64,000 nucleotides of DNA from Acetoanaerobium pronyense (GTDB lineage: Bacteria; Bacillota; Clostridia; Peptostreptococcales; Filifactoraceae). The position numbers were made by a program, and so were the translations under genes. Location: assembly GCF_017874355.1 (NCBI RefSeq), contig NZ_JAGGLI010000003.1, forward strand, positions 62,001-126,000, in the 5' to 3' direction. Shown piece by piece: positions 39,628-46,787 of this stretch (position 1 is the first letter of the stretch; every line of letters begins with the position of its first letter). Under the pieces are notes generated by a model. The model had not been told where the DNA came from. It worked only from the letters and a program-made list of their open reading frames with translations, and made no database searches.

Positions 39628-39939
39628 ATATTAACTATACACTTATACCAGAGTTTACTCAATAGTTTTTTTGCAAGTTATAATTTTTAATTTTCATAAG
39701 TAACATCAAACCATTGCAATTACTCACTTTTAAATATGTGAGTTGTCATATATTTAGTTTTTAAGTCGATTTATTTCTTCGTTGATTCATATATCCTAAA
39801 TAAAATTAAATCGTCTTAGAATTGATTTATTTGATATATTATTTTAAGCTAATAATGTACAAGTAAGGATATTTCCCTTCCTCTTAATTTTTTGCAATAA
39901 AAAAGAACCGCCGAAGCGATTCTTAAGTTTGTTTTATAT
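39628..39939. other. Non-coding stretch upstream of the candidate RNA
   Basis: No ORF with a ribosome binding site. It holds inverted repeats (ACTCAC/GTGAGT near 39723-39745; AAGTCGATTTA with a near-complement near 39762-39818), a 16-bp T7GCAAGTTAT segment also present at 45503, and at 39903-39924 a UUCG-loop terminator for the lipoprotein gene. Confidence 0.5.
39903..39924 (-). terminator. Terminator of the lipoprotein gene
   Basis: Minus-strand stem AAGAAtCGC, loop TTCG, GCGgTTCTT, then a T-run. Confidence 0.8.
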
Positions 39940-40632
39940 TTAGTTTTCTTCTCTTATCGAGTCAATTTGTATTTCGTAGGTTTTATATCCTTCTATTTCC
40001 ATCCCATGAGTGCTGAAAGTTTTGGTTTGATTTGGTTCTATTCTGCTCAGTAAAAAAGGTGAAGAGTCTATTATTCTGCCATCTGAATCAAAAAAGGTTA
40101 TTCTAGCCATCCCAGAAACAGGTGTGCTATTTTTATTAGTATACCGACCCATTACAGTATATAAACTTCCAACTGAACTACTTACCGTTATATCGTCACT
40201 AAACTCTATACTCTGATTTACGTTTTCCAAACTTGGAATTCTTTGGTTCTTTTTGCGTTCCGAAACTTCAAAAATTTCAAGTTCATAATCTTCAACATCT
40301 TCGTTTTTCGCATAAACTTCAAAGTTTCCAAAGCTACTTCTATCTAATTCAGGTAATTCAAAGAAAATAGTTTCTAAGGCTCTGCCATCTTTGCCATAAG
40401 TGGTGAGTAATCCATAGCCCTCTATGTCTTTAAAGTTTCTATTAACTACATTTCCCTTGAAGGTTAGCCGATTAATAACTGTATCATTTTCTACTTCAAC
40501 ATTTCTGAATAAAACACTTAAAGCCAAATTGTCATCCTCCAAGATAATGTCGTCTTCTACTTTGGAAGCTGACTCTGAACATCCAAATAAAAATATAGTA
40601 GTAAAAACCAATAAAATTAATAATTTCTTCAT
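39940..40632 (-). CDS. Putative lipoprotein, FxLYD-like
   Basis: A 230-aa secreted lipoprotein. A lysine start, hydrophobic helix and lipobox LFGC put the acylated cysteine at residue 18. The mature part has two similar beta-sandwich segments with the pattern of FxLYD repeats (VVNRNFKDIEGYGLLTTYG near 64; GRYTNKNSTPVSGMARITFF near 165). A GGGGG site precedes the start. No enzymatic motif. Lipoproteins near lysis genes in prophages are sometimes lysogenic-conversion factors; that is only a suggestion here. Confidence 0.7.
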   Translation of the reverse strand: MKKLLILLVFTTIFLFGCSESASKVEDDIILEDDNLALSVLFRNVEVENDTVINRLTFKGNVVNRNFKDIEGYGLLTTYGKDGRALETIFFELPELDRSSFGNFEVYAKNEDVEDYELEIFEVSERKKNQRIPSLENVNQSIEFSDDITVSSSVGSLYTVMGRYTNKNSTPVSGMARITFFDSDGRIIDSSPFLLSRIEPNQTKTFSTHGMEIEGYKTYEIQIDSIREEN

Positions 40633-40819
40633 ATAAAATCCCCCTTAGTGTTTTAATTCAAACTCCCACTACTATTGTACCAAGTAAAAGAGGAAATAGT
40701 CACACTATTTATAGGGAATTTAATGTATTATGCGTTCTTCACCATGAGGAACGGATAATACACAAGGAAAACTTCCCTAACTTTTTATATACTCATTTTC
40801 AATATGTAGGAGATTTATA

Positions 40820-41033
40820 TCACTTAACATACAAATAATTATTTACTGGTCTACCATCTCCACTAACCTTGACACTTCCATCAACTTTGATAGATGAACT
40901 TCCTCCACCATCCAAACTAATCGCAAAATCCAATCCTAAATTTTTACATGATTGAATTATCCTATCATGGCTGCTATCTGGTCTTACACATATGTAAATC
41001 TTATTTTCAGACCGCTTATATCCCATAAATGCT
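40820..41033 (-). pseudogene. C-terminal remnant of a phosphodiester glycosidase (NAGPA) domain
   Basis: The remaining 70 codons end LGLDFAISLDGGGSSS followed by DGRPVNNYLYV, the signature end of NAGPA-type phosphodiester glycosidases. The frame runs upstream straight into the left end of the IS3-family insertion without a native start, so the N-terminal part is lost. It was probably the 3' part of the lysin gene on the other side of the insertion or the next gene. Its stop is TGA, unlike every chromosomal gene here. Confidence 0.78.
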
Positions 41034-41114
41034 GTTAGAATAAATAACGGAGAAGCTAAACATGATATATCCTTGAATTTGATATAATGATTTTATCAGA
41101 TAAGGAGAGATAAT

Positions 41115-41411
41115 ATGGGAACAAAAAATACAAAGCATAGCGCAGAATTCAAACAAGATGCAGTCAGCTATTACCATTCATCCGGTAAATCTATGAAAGC
41201 CGCTGCCGCGGATCTAAAAATAAGTGCTTCGAGTCTTAACAACTGAATCCAAAATGCAAAAAACAATGATAATATTGTGAATCACAGAGGCTCTGGTAAC
41301 TATTCGTCGGATTCCGAAAAAGAAATTGCAAAGCTTAAAAAGGAACTAAGAGATAAAGAAGATGCACTTGAAATCCTAAAAAAGGCCATAGGCATACTAA
41401 ACAAAGATTAA
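41115..41411 (+). pseudogene. IS3-family transposase orfA with internal stop
   Basis: The frame encodes the DNA-binding helix-turn-helix (HSAEFKQDAVSYYHSSG, AAAADLKISASSLNN) and, after an in-frame TGA at 41244-41246, the leucine-zipper region EKEIAKLKKELRDKEDALEI. The TGA replaces the conserved Trp codon, a G-to-A change. The GGAGAG site is intact. The frame ends in the A AAA AAG frameshift zone. The insertion is therefore probably unable to make full transposase. Confidence 0.8.
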
Positions 41412-41473
41412 CTGAAGCAATATATATTGAAGTTGCTAAATTATCTAAAGAACGCCGTATTTCAGTTAATAGT

Positions 41474-42283
41474 GTGCTTAAAATACTAGGCGTATCATCC
41501 TCCGGATACTATGACTATATGAAAAGACAAGATTCAAGTCAAAAGATTAGAAAACAGAGGATAAAACAAGAAATCATAAAGATTTACAACGAATCAAAAC
41601 AAATCTATGGAGCTCCTAAGATCACATCCATACTTCGAAGCAAAGGGCATATAATCGCAGAAAAAACGGTTGGAAACTATATGCGTGAATTAGGAATAAA
41701 AGCCATCTGGGTAAGTCCATATAAAAGAACTACTATCGATCCGGATTTTGATATCAAGCTTAAAAATATCCTAGACAGAAAGTTCTCGCCTAAATCTCCA
41801 AATACAGTTTGGGTAACGGATATAACTTATGTGTGGACATTGGATGGATTCGTTTATTTGACAACAATAATGGATCTGTTTTCTCGCAAAGTTGTAGGAT
41901 GGAATCTTTCGGATTCACTTTCAAGCGAGAGCGTATTGGCAGCTGTAAATAAAGCAAAATCTTCAAGATATTCAGATGCTCCGATACTAATTCATAGGGA
42001 TAGAGGCGTCCAGTATGTGTCCAAAGCATATATGGATGCTACGCCGGCAGGTAAATTCATCAGAAGCTATTCCAAGAAAGCTATGCCTTGGGACAATGCT
42101 GTAATCGAATCATTTCATGCTCTGATAAAAAGAGAGTATCTGAACAGGTTCGTCATAAAGAACCTCAACCATGCTCATAGTCTGATTTTTGAATATATAG
42201 AAGCCTTTTACAACACTACAAGAATTCATAGTCACTGCCATATGGCTTCGCCATATGATTATGAAAAAAAGCATGCAAGTTAA
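41474..42283 (+). CDS. IS3-family transposase orfB (DDE integrase domain)
   Basis: The IS150-like DDE catalytic part: HTH_21 region GYYDYMKRQ and YGAPKITSILRSKGH, then catalytic D in WVTDITYVW, D in IHRDRGVQY and E in WDNAVIESFHALIKRE. The frame is open from about 41399, so it is normally made by -1 frameshifting from orfA at AAAAAAG; GTG 41474 is only the first internal start. Catalytic residues are intact, although HRDRG replaces the usual HSDRG. Confidence 0.85.
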   Translation: MLKILGVSSSGYYDYMKRQDSSQKIRKQRIKQEIIKIYNESKQIYGAPKITSILRSKGHIIAEKTVGNYMRELGIKAIWVSPYKRTTIDPDFDIKLKNILDRKFSPKSPNTVWVTDITYVWTLDGFVYLTTIMDLFSRKVVGWNLSDSLSSESVLAAVNKAKSSRYSDAPILIHRDRGVQYVSKAYMDATPAGKFIRSYSKKAMPWDNAVIESFHALIKREYLNRFVIKNLNHAHSLIFEYIEAFYNTTRIHSHCHMASPYDYEKKHAS

Positions 42284-42299
42284 TAGATTCTAGAATATA

Positions 42300-43022
42300 T
42301 TACATTTGTGTTGTCCGTTTTATTGACATAAGACCAATATGAGTAATTCCCTGTACTTCATACTCAAACTTCTTCATATCAATTACCTCATCTTTTTTAT
42401 CATTTAGCTTAACAAAATCTCTATGTACAAATGCAGTTCCATATTCAATTTCTAACCAATTATCTTTTTGTCCAACAACCTTAACCTCAGTACCATTTGG
42501 TAATTCCCCTATTTTTTGGAAATTAACCCCAGCACCCTCTCTAACATTAAGATGAGGACTGGCATTAACTATACCAACCTGATTTAAAATCTGAGTGGAT
42601 TGAGATTTCCCACTAGCTAGATCCTTAACTTTTTCCATAGGGAATAATCTTCCGGGACATGATTTTGTAGAATACTCGTTGTGCCCATGTATAGGTAGGA
42701 TTCCACATCTTGAGTATATATCTTTGATTAACTCAACCAGCTTATCTATCTGAGCATCTGGTGGTACTGTAACATCAAAATTACCTACCAAACATATCCC
42801 TATACTATTTGCATTTTGTCCTGCTGTATGCACTCCTGCTTCATGTTCGCCTCTACCATTAAAAATTACATAGTTATCTCCAACTAACTCAACAACATAG
42901 TGATATCCTATATCTCTCCACTTATTGGTGTTAATGTGATAATTTCTAATGGCATGAAAGTCAACAACTTTTTGGTCTTTGGTTAAAGAATGATGTAGTA
43001 TTATTTTATCTATTCTTCTCAT
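42300..43022 (-). CDS. N-acetylmuramoyl-L-alanine amidase-SH3 lysin, truncated by the insertion
   Basis: Residues 1-135 form an amidase_2/PGRP domain with zinc ligands in KIILHHSLT, GVHTAGQN and STKSCPGRLF; the region 150-205 is a bacterial SH3 domain (LNVREGAGVNFQKIGEL) for wall binding. The last eight codons come from the insertion end, so the native protein was longer, perhaps continuing into the glycosidase domain at 40820. The catalytic domain is complete. It follows the holin remnant by 2 bp, the normal lysis cassette order. Confidence 0.85.
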   Translation of the reverse strand: MRRIDKIILHHSLTKDQKVVDFHAIRNYHINTNKWRDIGYHYVVELVGDNYVIFNGRGEHEAGVHTAGQNANSIGICLVGNFDVTVPPDAQIDKLVELIKDIYSRCGILPIHGHNEYSTKSCPGRLFPMEKVKDLASGKSQSTQILNQVGIVNASPHLNVREGAGVNFQKIGELPNGTEVKVVGQKDNWLEIEYGTAFVHRDFVKLNDKKDEVIDMKKFEYEVQGITHIGLMSIKRTTQM

Positions 43023-43024
43023 AC

Positions 43025-43415
43025 TTACACCTCCCTGTCATTCTCTTGTTCTTTCCAACTCTTCATAAATTTAACTAGTGGCTGAGGTAACTCAACCCCA
43101 ACCACAGTTAAATTTTCAACTATGCTAATTCCTTCATTAAGCACAAAAAAAGTGATAGTTGTCGTTCTGAACATATCACTCCCAAGTAATTTATCTAGTT
43201 GTACTGCTACAATAACACCAATCATCACACCACATTTTTTCAAATGCCCTGATAGCCTCTCATAGAGTTTAATTCTCCATTTTTAGCACCCTTAGCTATC
43301 CCTGTGATGTAATTATAAGAAGGGTCTGTATTAGTATGTCAATCCCTCCAATCAAGTATATTGCTGTAGCTGAGATGCCTGTTGATATAGCTTTTACTAT
43401 TGCACTTTCACCCAC
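43025..43415 (-). pseudogene. Phage holin (holin_4 type), frameshifted
   Basis: GTG at 43415 has a GAGGTGG site and opens GESAIVKAISTGISATAIYL, then IGGIDILIQTLLI, the first two helices of toxin-secretion/lysis holins. The frame breaks near the expected DYITGIAKG motif, which continues in another frame, and breaks again where TGG AAA appears to have lost one G. The last frame (WKKCGVMIGVIVAVQLDKLL onward) runs to 43025. With two frameshifts no full holin can be made. Confidence 0.78.
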
Positions 43416-43507
43416 TTTTACCACCTCATTTTAAATTAAAAAAGAGAGCAACTGTAATTCAGTTAACTCTCTTCAAAATTTTAATAATTATTTAATTTTT
43501 CTATTTT

Positions 43508-43906
43508 TTATTTAATAACTCTTTCTTTTTCAAATATATTTTTAATGTTCAAAAGAATTGATTTCTCTTCCAGAGAATATGAATATATAGGTGCTAATAT
43601 AATTAAAACACCTAATGGAAAATACAGAGCAATTTCAAAAAACTCAAACATTGGTTTAGATTTTATATCTAAGCTACTTAATACAAATGTTCCTACTGCA
43701 ACTAATATCACAGATAAAATTATGCTAAATGGCTCCACAAGAATAATGTTATCAATCCTATAATTTAAATCGTATTCAAATTTATCATAGTCTTTTAACT
43801 TATTAATATGTTTTTTTATTATTCTTATCTTTTCTTCTGTATTTTTAGTTTTTTTTACCCTCTCATATAACCTGTTTACATCATTATTTTCTTTATATCT
43901 CCACAA
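43508..43906 (-). CDS. Hypothetical membrane protein of the element
   Basis: A 132-aa protein: a charged, helical N-terminal half (RLYERVKKTKNTEEKIRII), then two membrane helices (about 57-77 and 88-110) and a charged tail. A GGGGG site precedes the ATG. I do not recognise a family. It stands alone between the lysis cassette and the hairpin region, a position where prophages often carry accessory genes. Confidence 0.55.
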   Translation of the reverse strand: MWRYKENNDVNRLYERVKKTKNTEEKIRIIKKHINKLKDYDKFEYDLNYRIDNIILVEPFSIILSVILVAVGTFVLSSLDIKSKPMFEFFEIALYFPLGVLIILAPIYSYSLEEKSILLNIKNIFEKERVIK

Positions 43907-44487
43907 AATTAATCCCCCTTTTTCTAATAGAATATCAGAAAAAAAAGAGATTTAACAATAGTTAAATTCACAAATCTTTAAAGTGTTGAAATTTTTAATA
44001 AATCTCTTCAAAAACACCACTTAGCCCGATACTTTTCAAAAATAACTCCCAAAAATCAAAAATAGAGAGATTAAAGCTAGTGATTGCAACGTGTTCAACC
44101 CTCTAAATCTGATTAAAATACCTATTTTAATGGGTAGGTTGTTTTGGTTTATTAGTAATTTGGTATTTAAAAATGAGCAACAAAAAGAACAGACTAAAGT
44201 AGCCCGTTCTAAATGGTAAAAATATATAAGTTTTTGTTAAATTTATGGTTGCGAAATATTGGGAGACTCACCCGTAGTCTCCCGCATTTGATTTTATACC
44301 ACTATGAGCGTTCATCTCATAGTATCTTTGTATCAATTATATACCCATAAAACTCATAGTTACACAAAAAAGATACTAGGGACTCACTCGTAGTCCCTAT
44401 TTTTGAAGTATTATACCGCTACCCCACTCGTGAGCAACATCTTTGTATCTCAATAGTATCACTAATCCTATTATTTGTAAATAATTT
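43907..44487. other. Non-coding region with two tandem hairpin units
   Basis: No supported gene; one 33-codon frame lacks a start. Two related units of about 82 bp lie 118 bp apart: GGGAGACTcacccgtAGTCTCCC (44261-44283) and AGGGACTcactcgtAGTCCCT (44379-44399). Each is followed by a TTATACC segment and ATCTTTGTATC. On the minus strand they lie downstream of the PemK-like gene. Confidence 0.6.
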
Positions 44488-45126
44488 CTAAGATATTTTT
44501 TCACTTATAAACCGTTCGATTGACTCAATATCTGCAAACCCAAACTTTCGAGCTAATTCTTCATATTTGATTAACTCAGAATTTTTAACTTCAATTTCAG
44601 ACTTAAGTTCTTCCACTTTATTATTGAGTTTTTCAATATAATCTAACTTGTCGTTGTGAATGTTCATTAGTTTATCATAGTGTCTTTTCACGTCTAAAGA
44701 AATAGCTAATGCCTCATCTACAGCTTTCATTTCATTTGTTGGGAGAGTGGTGATATAATCCCCCAATCTAGCTTTGCTAACACAAACTATATTCCCAAGC
44801 AAAACGTTACCATCAAGAATCAAATCTCCTGCTGCATTAGTTTGATTTGCGATAGGTACAACTATAGGTAAAGTTGAAATAGAATGTGTAATAGGAGCAA
44901 CTATTGTATTCGGCGACCTTGTATTCCCAGCATCATATTGTAGAATTACACACGGGCGTTCTTTGCATTCTTCACTACCTACACCCATACCTAGATTACA
45001 CCTATACACTTCACCACGTTTCACAATTCTACCCTTTGCTTTCATTGCATTCGAGTCAATAAATAATTTGTTTTTCATCCAATCCAAATATCGTTGTGTT
45101 TTATGTAAATCAATATTAATTGGCAT
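44488..45126 (-). CDS. PemK/MazF-like toxin family protein with coiled-coil tail
   Basis: About 212 residues. Residues 35-150 match the PemK/MazF fold: KRGEVYRCNLGMGVGSE, RPCVILQYDAGNTRSPNTIV, APITHS and the usual late ARLGDYITTL segment. The N-terminus is a short helix and the C-terminal 50 residues a coiled coil (KLDYIEKLNNKVEELKSEIE). A ribonuclease activity is likely by family. The ATG at 45126 has GGAGGTG; an earlier start is possible. No classical antitoxin is adjacent, but a 56-aa ORF lies 48 bp upstream in the same orientation. Confidence 0.8.
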   Translation of the reverse strand: MPINIDLHKTQRYLDWMKNKLFIDSNAMKAKGRIVKRGEVYRCNLGMGVGSEECKERPCVILQYDAGNTRSPNTIVAPITHSISTLPIVVPIANQTNAAGDLILDGNVLLGNIVCVSKARLGDYITTLPTNEMKAVDEALAISLDVKRHYDKLMNIHNDKLDYIEKLNNKVEELKSEIEVKNSELIKYEELARKFGFADIESIERFISEKIS

Positions 45127-45174
45127 TTTACACCTCCAATAAGAGAATAACATACCTCTTATCGCTACACTAGT

Positions 45175-45345
45175 CTAAATTGTCATAAATTTACATTCCA
45201 CAAGAACTTTGTTAGAGCCATTTATAACAGATTGACTCCACTCGATAGGTTTTACATCTTTTAAAGCATCTTGAGATGATGTAATTTTAATGTTTTTGCT
45301 TTTCAAAAAGTCCATCTTTAATGAAGTATTTTTTGAATTAGTCAT
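45175..45345 (-). CDS. Small ORF (56 aa) upstream of the PemK-like gene, candidate antitoxin
   Basis: Starts MTNSKNTSLKMDFLKSKNIK with a GGAGGTG site identical in form to that of the PemK-like gene, and ends KVLVECKFMTI. No domain recognised. Shared strand, 48-bp spacing and matching translation signals suggest an operon; an antitoxin role is a guess from position. Confidence 0.5.
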   Translation of the reverse strand: MTNSKNTSLKMDFLKSKNIKITSSQDALKDVKPIEWSQSVINGSNKVLVECKFMTI

Positions 45346-45536
45346 AATTACACCTCCATTATTAATAAATTTAAGAGAACGATCCTAACTCCCTTTTAAA
45401 TTTGAAAATAGGGACAAAATAAACCCCTTGAAAACACTGATTTTTGACTTTCAAGTACATTTGATTTTTGACGCACTTTAATAAGCCTATTCGAATATAG
45501 TCTTTTTTTGCAAGTTATTAAGTTGTGAAAATTTAA

Positions 45537-46508
45537 TTATTTGTTTCTAAATTTATTCATGGATACACTTGTTTTACGCTCAAATGATGAAAGTGGATTG
45601 TATTCATCAAATTTATATTTGAGATCCTGTCCAAACATATTTACATACATACGTGTCATCTCAAAGTTTTTATGACCTAGTATCTTCTGAAGTCTAAACA
45701 CATCTCCATTATTCAAAATCCAAAACTTAGCAAATGTATGTCTAAATGTGTGTATGCCTGTTCTCTCTACTCCAAGTCTCCTGTTATAAGTTATGATACT
45801 ATTCGTGAGGCAATTCTTAGTTATTTTTTCACCTGTTCTGGAGCAAAATAACCAATCATGAGGCATACCATCTCTTATTATTAAATATTCTTTTAAAACG
45901 TCTTGTAATATATCAGCTAATGGGATAATATGCTGCCTTCTATTTTTGGCGTGTTTGAATATTATTTCTTTATTTTTCATATCTATATCTTCAATTTTTA
46001 TATTTCTAAGAGTTGATGCTCTGCACCCTGTTGCCATAAAAAAATTAATAATAACCCAAGTACGATACTGAGCAAATGTACAAACTTTAATATTTGGCTT
46101 TTTTAGTAATATATCTAATTCTTCTTTTGTGTAAGTTTCTTTGACTACATCATCAGTTTTAATCCTTAATACATATACTTTTTACATTTGTCCTCTTGCA
46201 TATCCAAATCTAAAAAGAGTATTAAGTGATGCAAGTCTTATGTTTATGGTCGAATCTTTAATTCCCCTTGACCTCTCAAATAGAATGTACTCATCGATTG
46301 TTTTTTCTCCAATTTTGGAAACTGGATTATCCTCATCATAAAACTTTGTAAAATAATGAAATATCTCTGTATACTTTTGTATAGTGGCATCTGCATACCC
46401 TTTGACTCTACCTTTTTTTATGAAGTCCTCTGCCAATATTTTGAAAGTTAAATTTTTAATTGCTGATTGATCTATTTTCAGCTCTTTAGCCACAAAAAAG
46501 ACACCCAC
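45537..46508 (-). pseudogene. int: Tyrosine recombinase (phage integrase), interrupted by one in-frame stop
   Basis: The SAM-like N-terminal domain (VKGYADATIQKYTEIFHYF, STINIRLASLNTLFRFGYA) and the catalytic domain are in one frame, separated only by a TAA at 46182-46184. Catalytic residues are visible: R in ATGCRASTLRNI, HTFRHTF, LGHKNFEMTRMY with the nucleophilic Tyr. A single-base change in a Gln, Lys or Glu codon explains the stop. Without readthrough the enzyme is dead and the element is immobile. It sits 62 bp inside the right repeat, the usual place. The GTG start at 46508 lies inside an inverted repeat. Confidence 0.85.
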
Positions 46509-46541
46509 CTCTCCGATATTAAAACCGAATTAGTGGGTGTC
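46500..46541 (-). promoter_or_regulatory. Inverted repeat over the integrase start
   Basis: GACACCCAC (46500-46508) and GTGGGTGTC (46533-46541) are perfect complements around 24 nt that include the GGAGAG site. In mRNA the hairpin would hide the start codon; in DNA it could be an operator or recombinase site. Confidence 0.5.
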
Positions 46542-46569
46542 TAAATATGTATAAAAAGTTCTGTAAGCG

Positions 46570-46648
46570 TTAGAAAATAAGAAAACCCAAGATGCCGTCA
46601 CTGCGTTAAATTCAGACCCGATTATTCAATCAGGTGGGTGCCCAGCCT
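46570..46648. repeat. attR: 79-bp direct repeat, right copy (3' part of 6S RNA)
   Basis: Second copy of the 39278-39356 repeat. Here it completes the 6S RNA gene that continues to 46757. Confidence 0.88.
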
Positions 46649-46757
46649 ACTAACTCAAAAGTCCCTCTTCAGGCATTTTTTCATTAATAGAACAAAAGCT
46701 CCCTTATGCTACATGTCGGTTGAATTTAAGAGCAATAAACGCACATCTCAGGTTACT
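46583..46757 (-). ncRNA. ssrS: 6S RNA
   Basis: About 175 nt on the minus strand. The 5' end CCTGAGATG pairs with 3' CATCTTGGG; inside, TGCGTT pairs with AACGCA across a GTGACGG bulge, and TTAAATTCA pairs with TGAATTTAA, giving the long irregular hairpin of 6S RNA, with the ACCTGATT/AATCGGGT side hairpin in the central region. It regulates sigma-70-type RNA polymerase. Promoter -10 TATAAT is at 46764-46769. The 3' end is followed by TTTTCTTATTTTC. The last 65 nt are supplied by the element's attR repeat, so the gene stays whole. Confidence 0.8.
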
Positions 46758-46763
46758 TAATTT

Positions 46764-46769
46764 ATTATA
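46764..46769 (-). promoter_or_regulatory. -10 element of the 6S RNA gene
   Basis: TATAAT on the minus strand, placed to start transcription near 46757. The -35 region overlaps the last codons of hutH and is weak. Confidence 0.5.
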
Positions 46770-46787
46770 CAATAAATTTCATATTTT

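Larger units (their letters stand above)
41034..42328 (+). mobile_element. IS3-family insertion sequence (about 1.3 kb)
   Basis: Two overlapping ORFs in the IS3 layout. The ends are inferred from imperfect inverted repeats: TGTTAGAATAAATAACGGA from 41034 and, as complement of the right end, TGTCAATAAAACGGACA from 42328. A slippery A6G (near 41380) lies in the orfA-orfB overlap. No clear target duplication was found, which would fit a deletion next to the insertion. Confidence 0.75.
39278..46648. mobile_element. Decayed prophage-like integrative element in the 6S RNA gene
   Basis: About 7.3 kb between 79-bp direct repeats. The integrase gene lies directly inside the right repeat. Cargo: PemK-like protein with a small ORF, a membrane protein, holin, amidase lysin, glycosidase remnant and lipoprotein. 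Decay is clear: one stop in the integrase, two frameshifts in the holin, and an IS3-family insertion in the lysin. No capsid, tail or terminase genes remain. Confidence 0.85.

Noticed and set aside
43025-43415. TGA-for-Trp recoding in the element, suggested by TGA at Trp positions
   Set aside because: In the holin the apparent TGA comes from a one-base deletion, and intact element and host genes encode Trp with TGG. Only IS orfA has a true TGG-to-TGA change.
44040-44130. 33-codon minus-strand frame in the hairpin region
   Set aside because: No usable start codon or ribosome binding site.
39278-46648. CRISPR array from the repeated sequences
   Set aside because: Only two copies 7.3 kb apart; no spaced repeat series and no cas genes.
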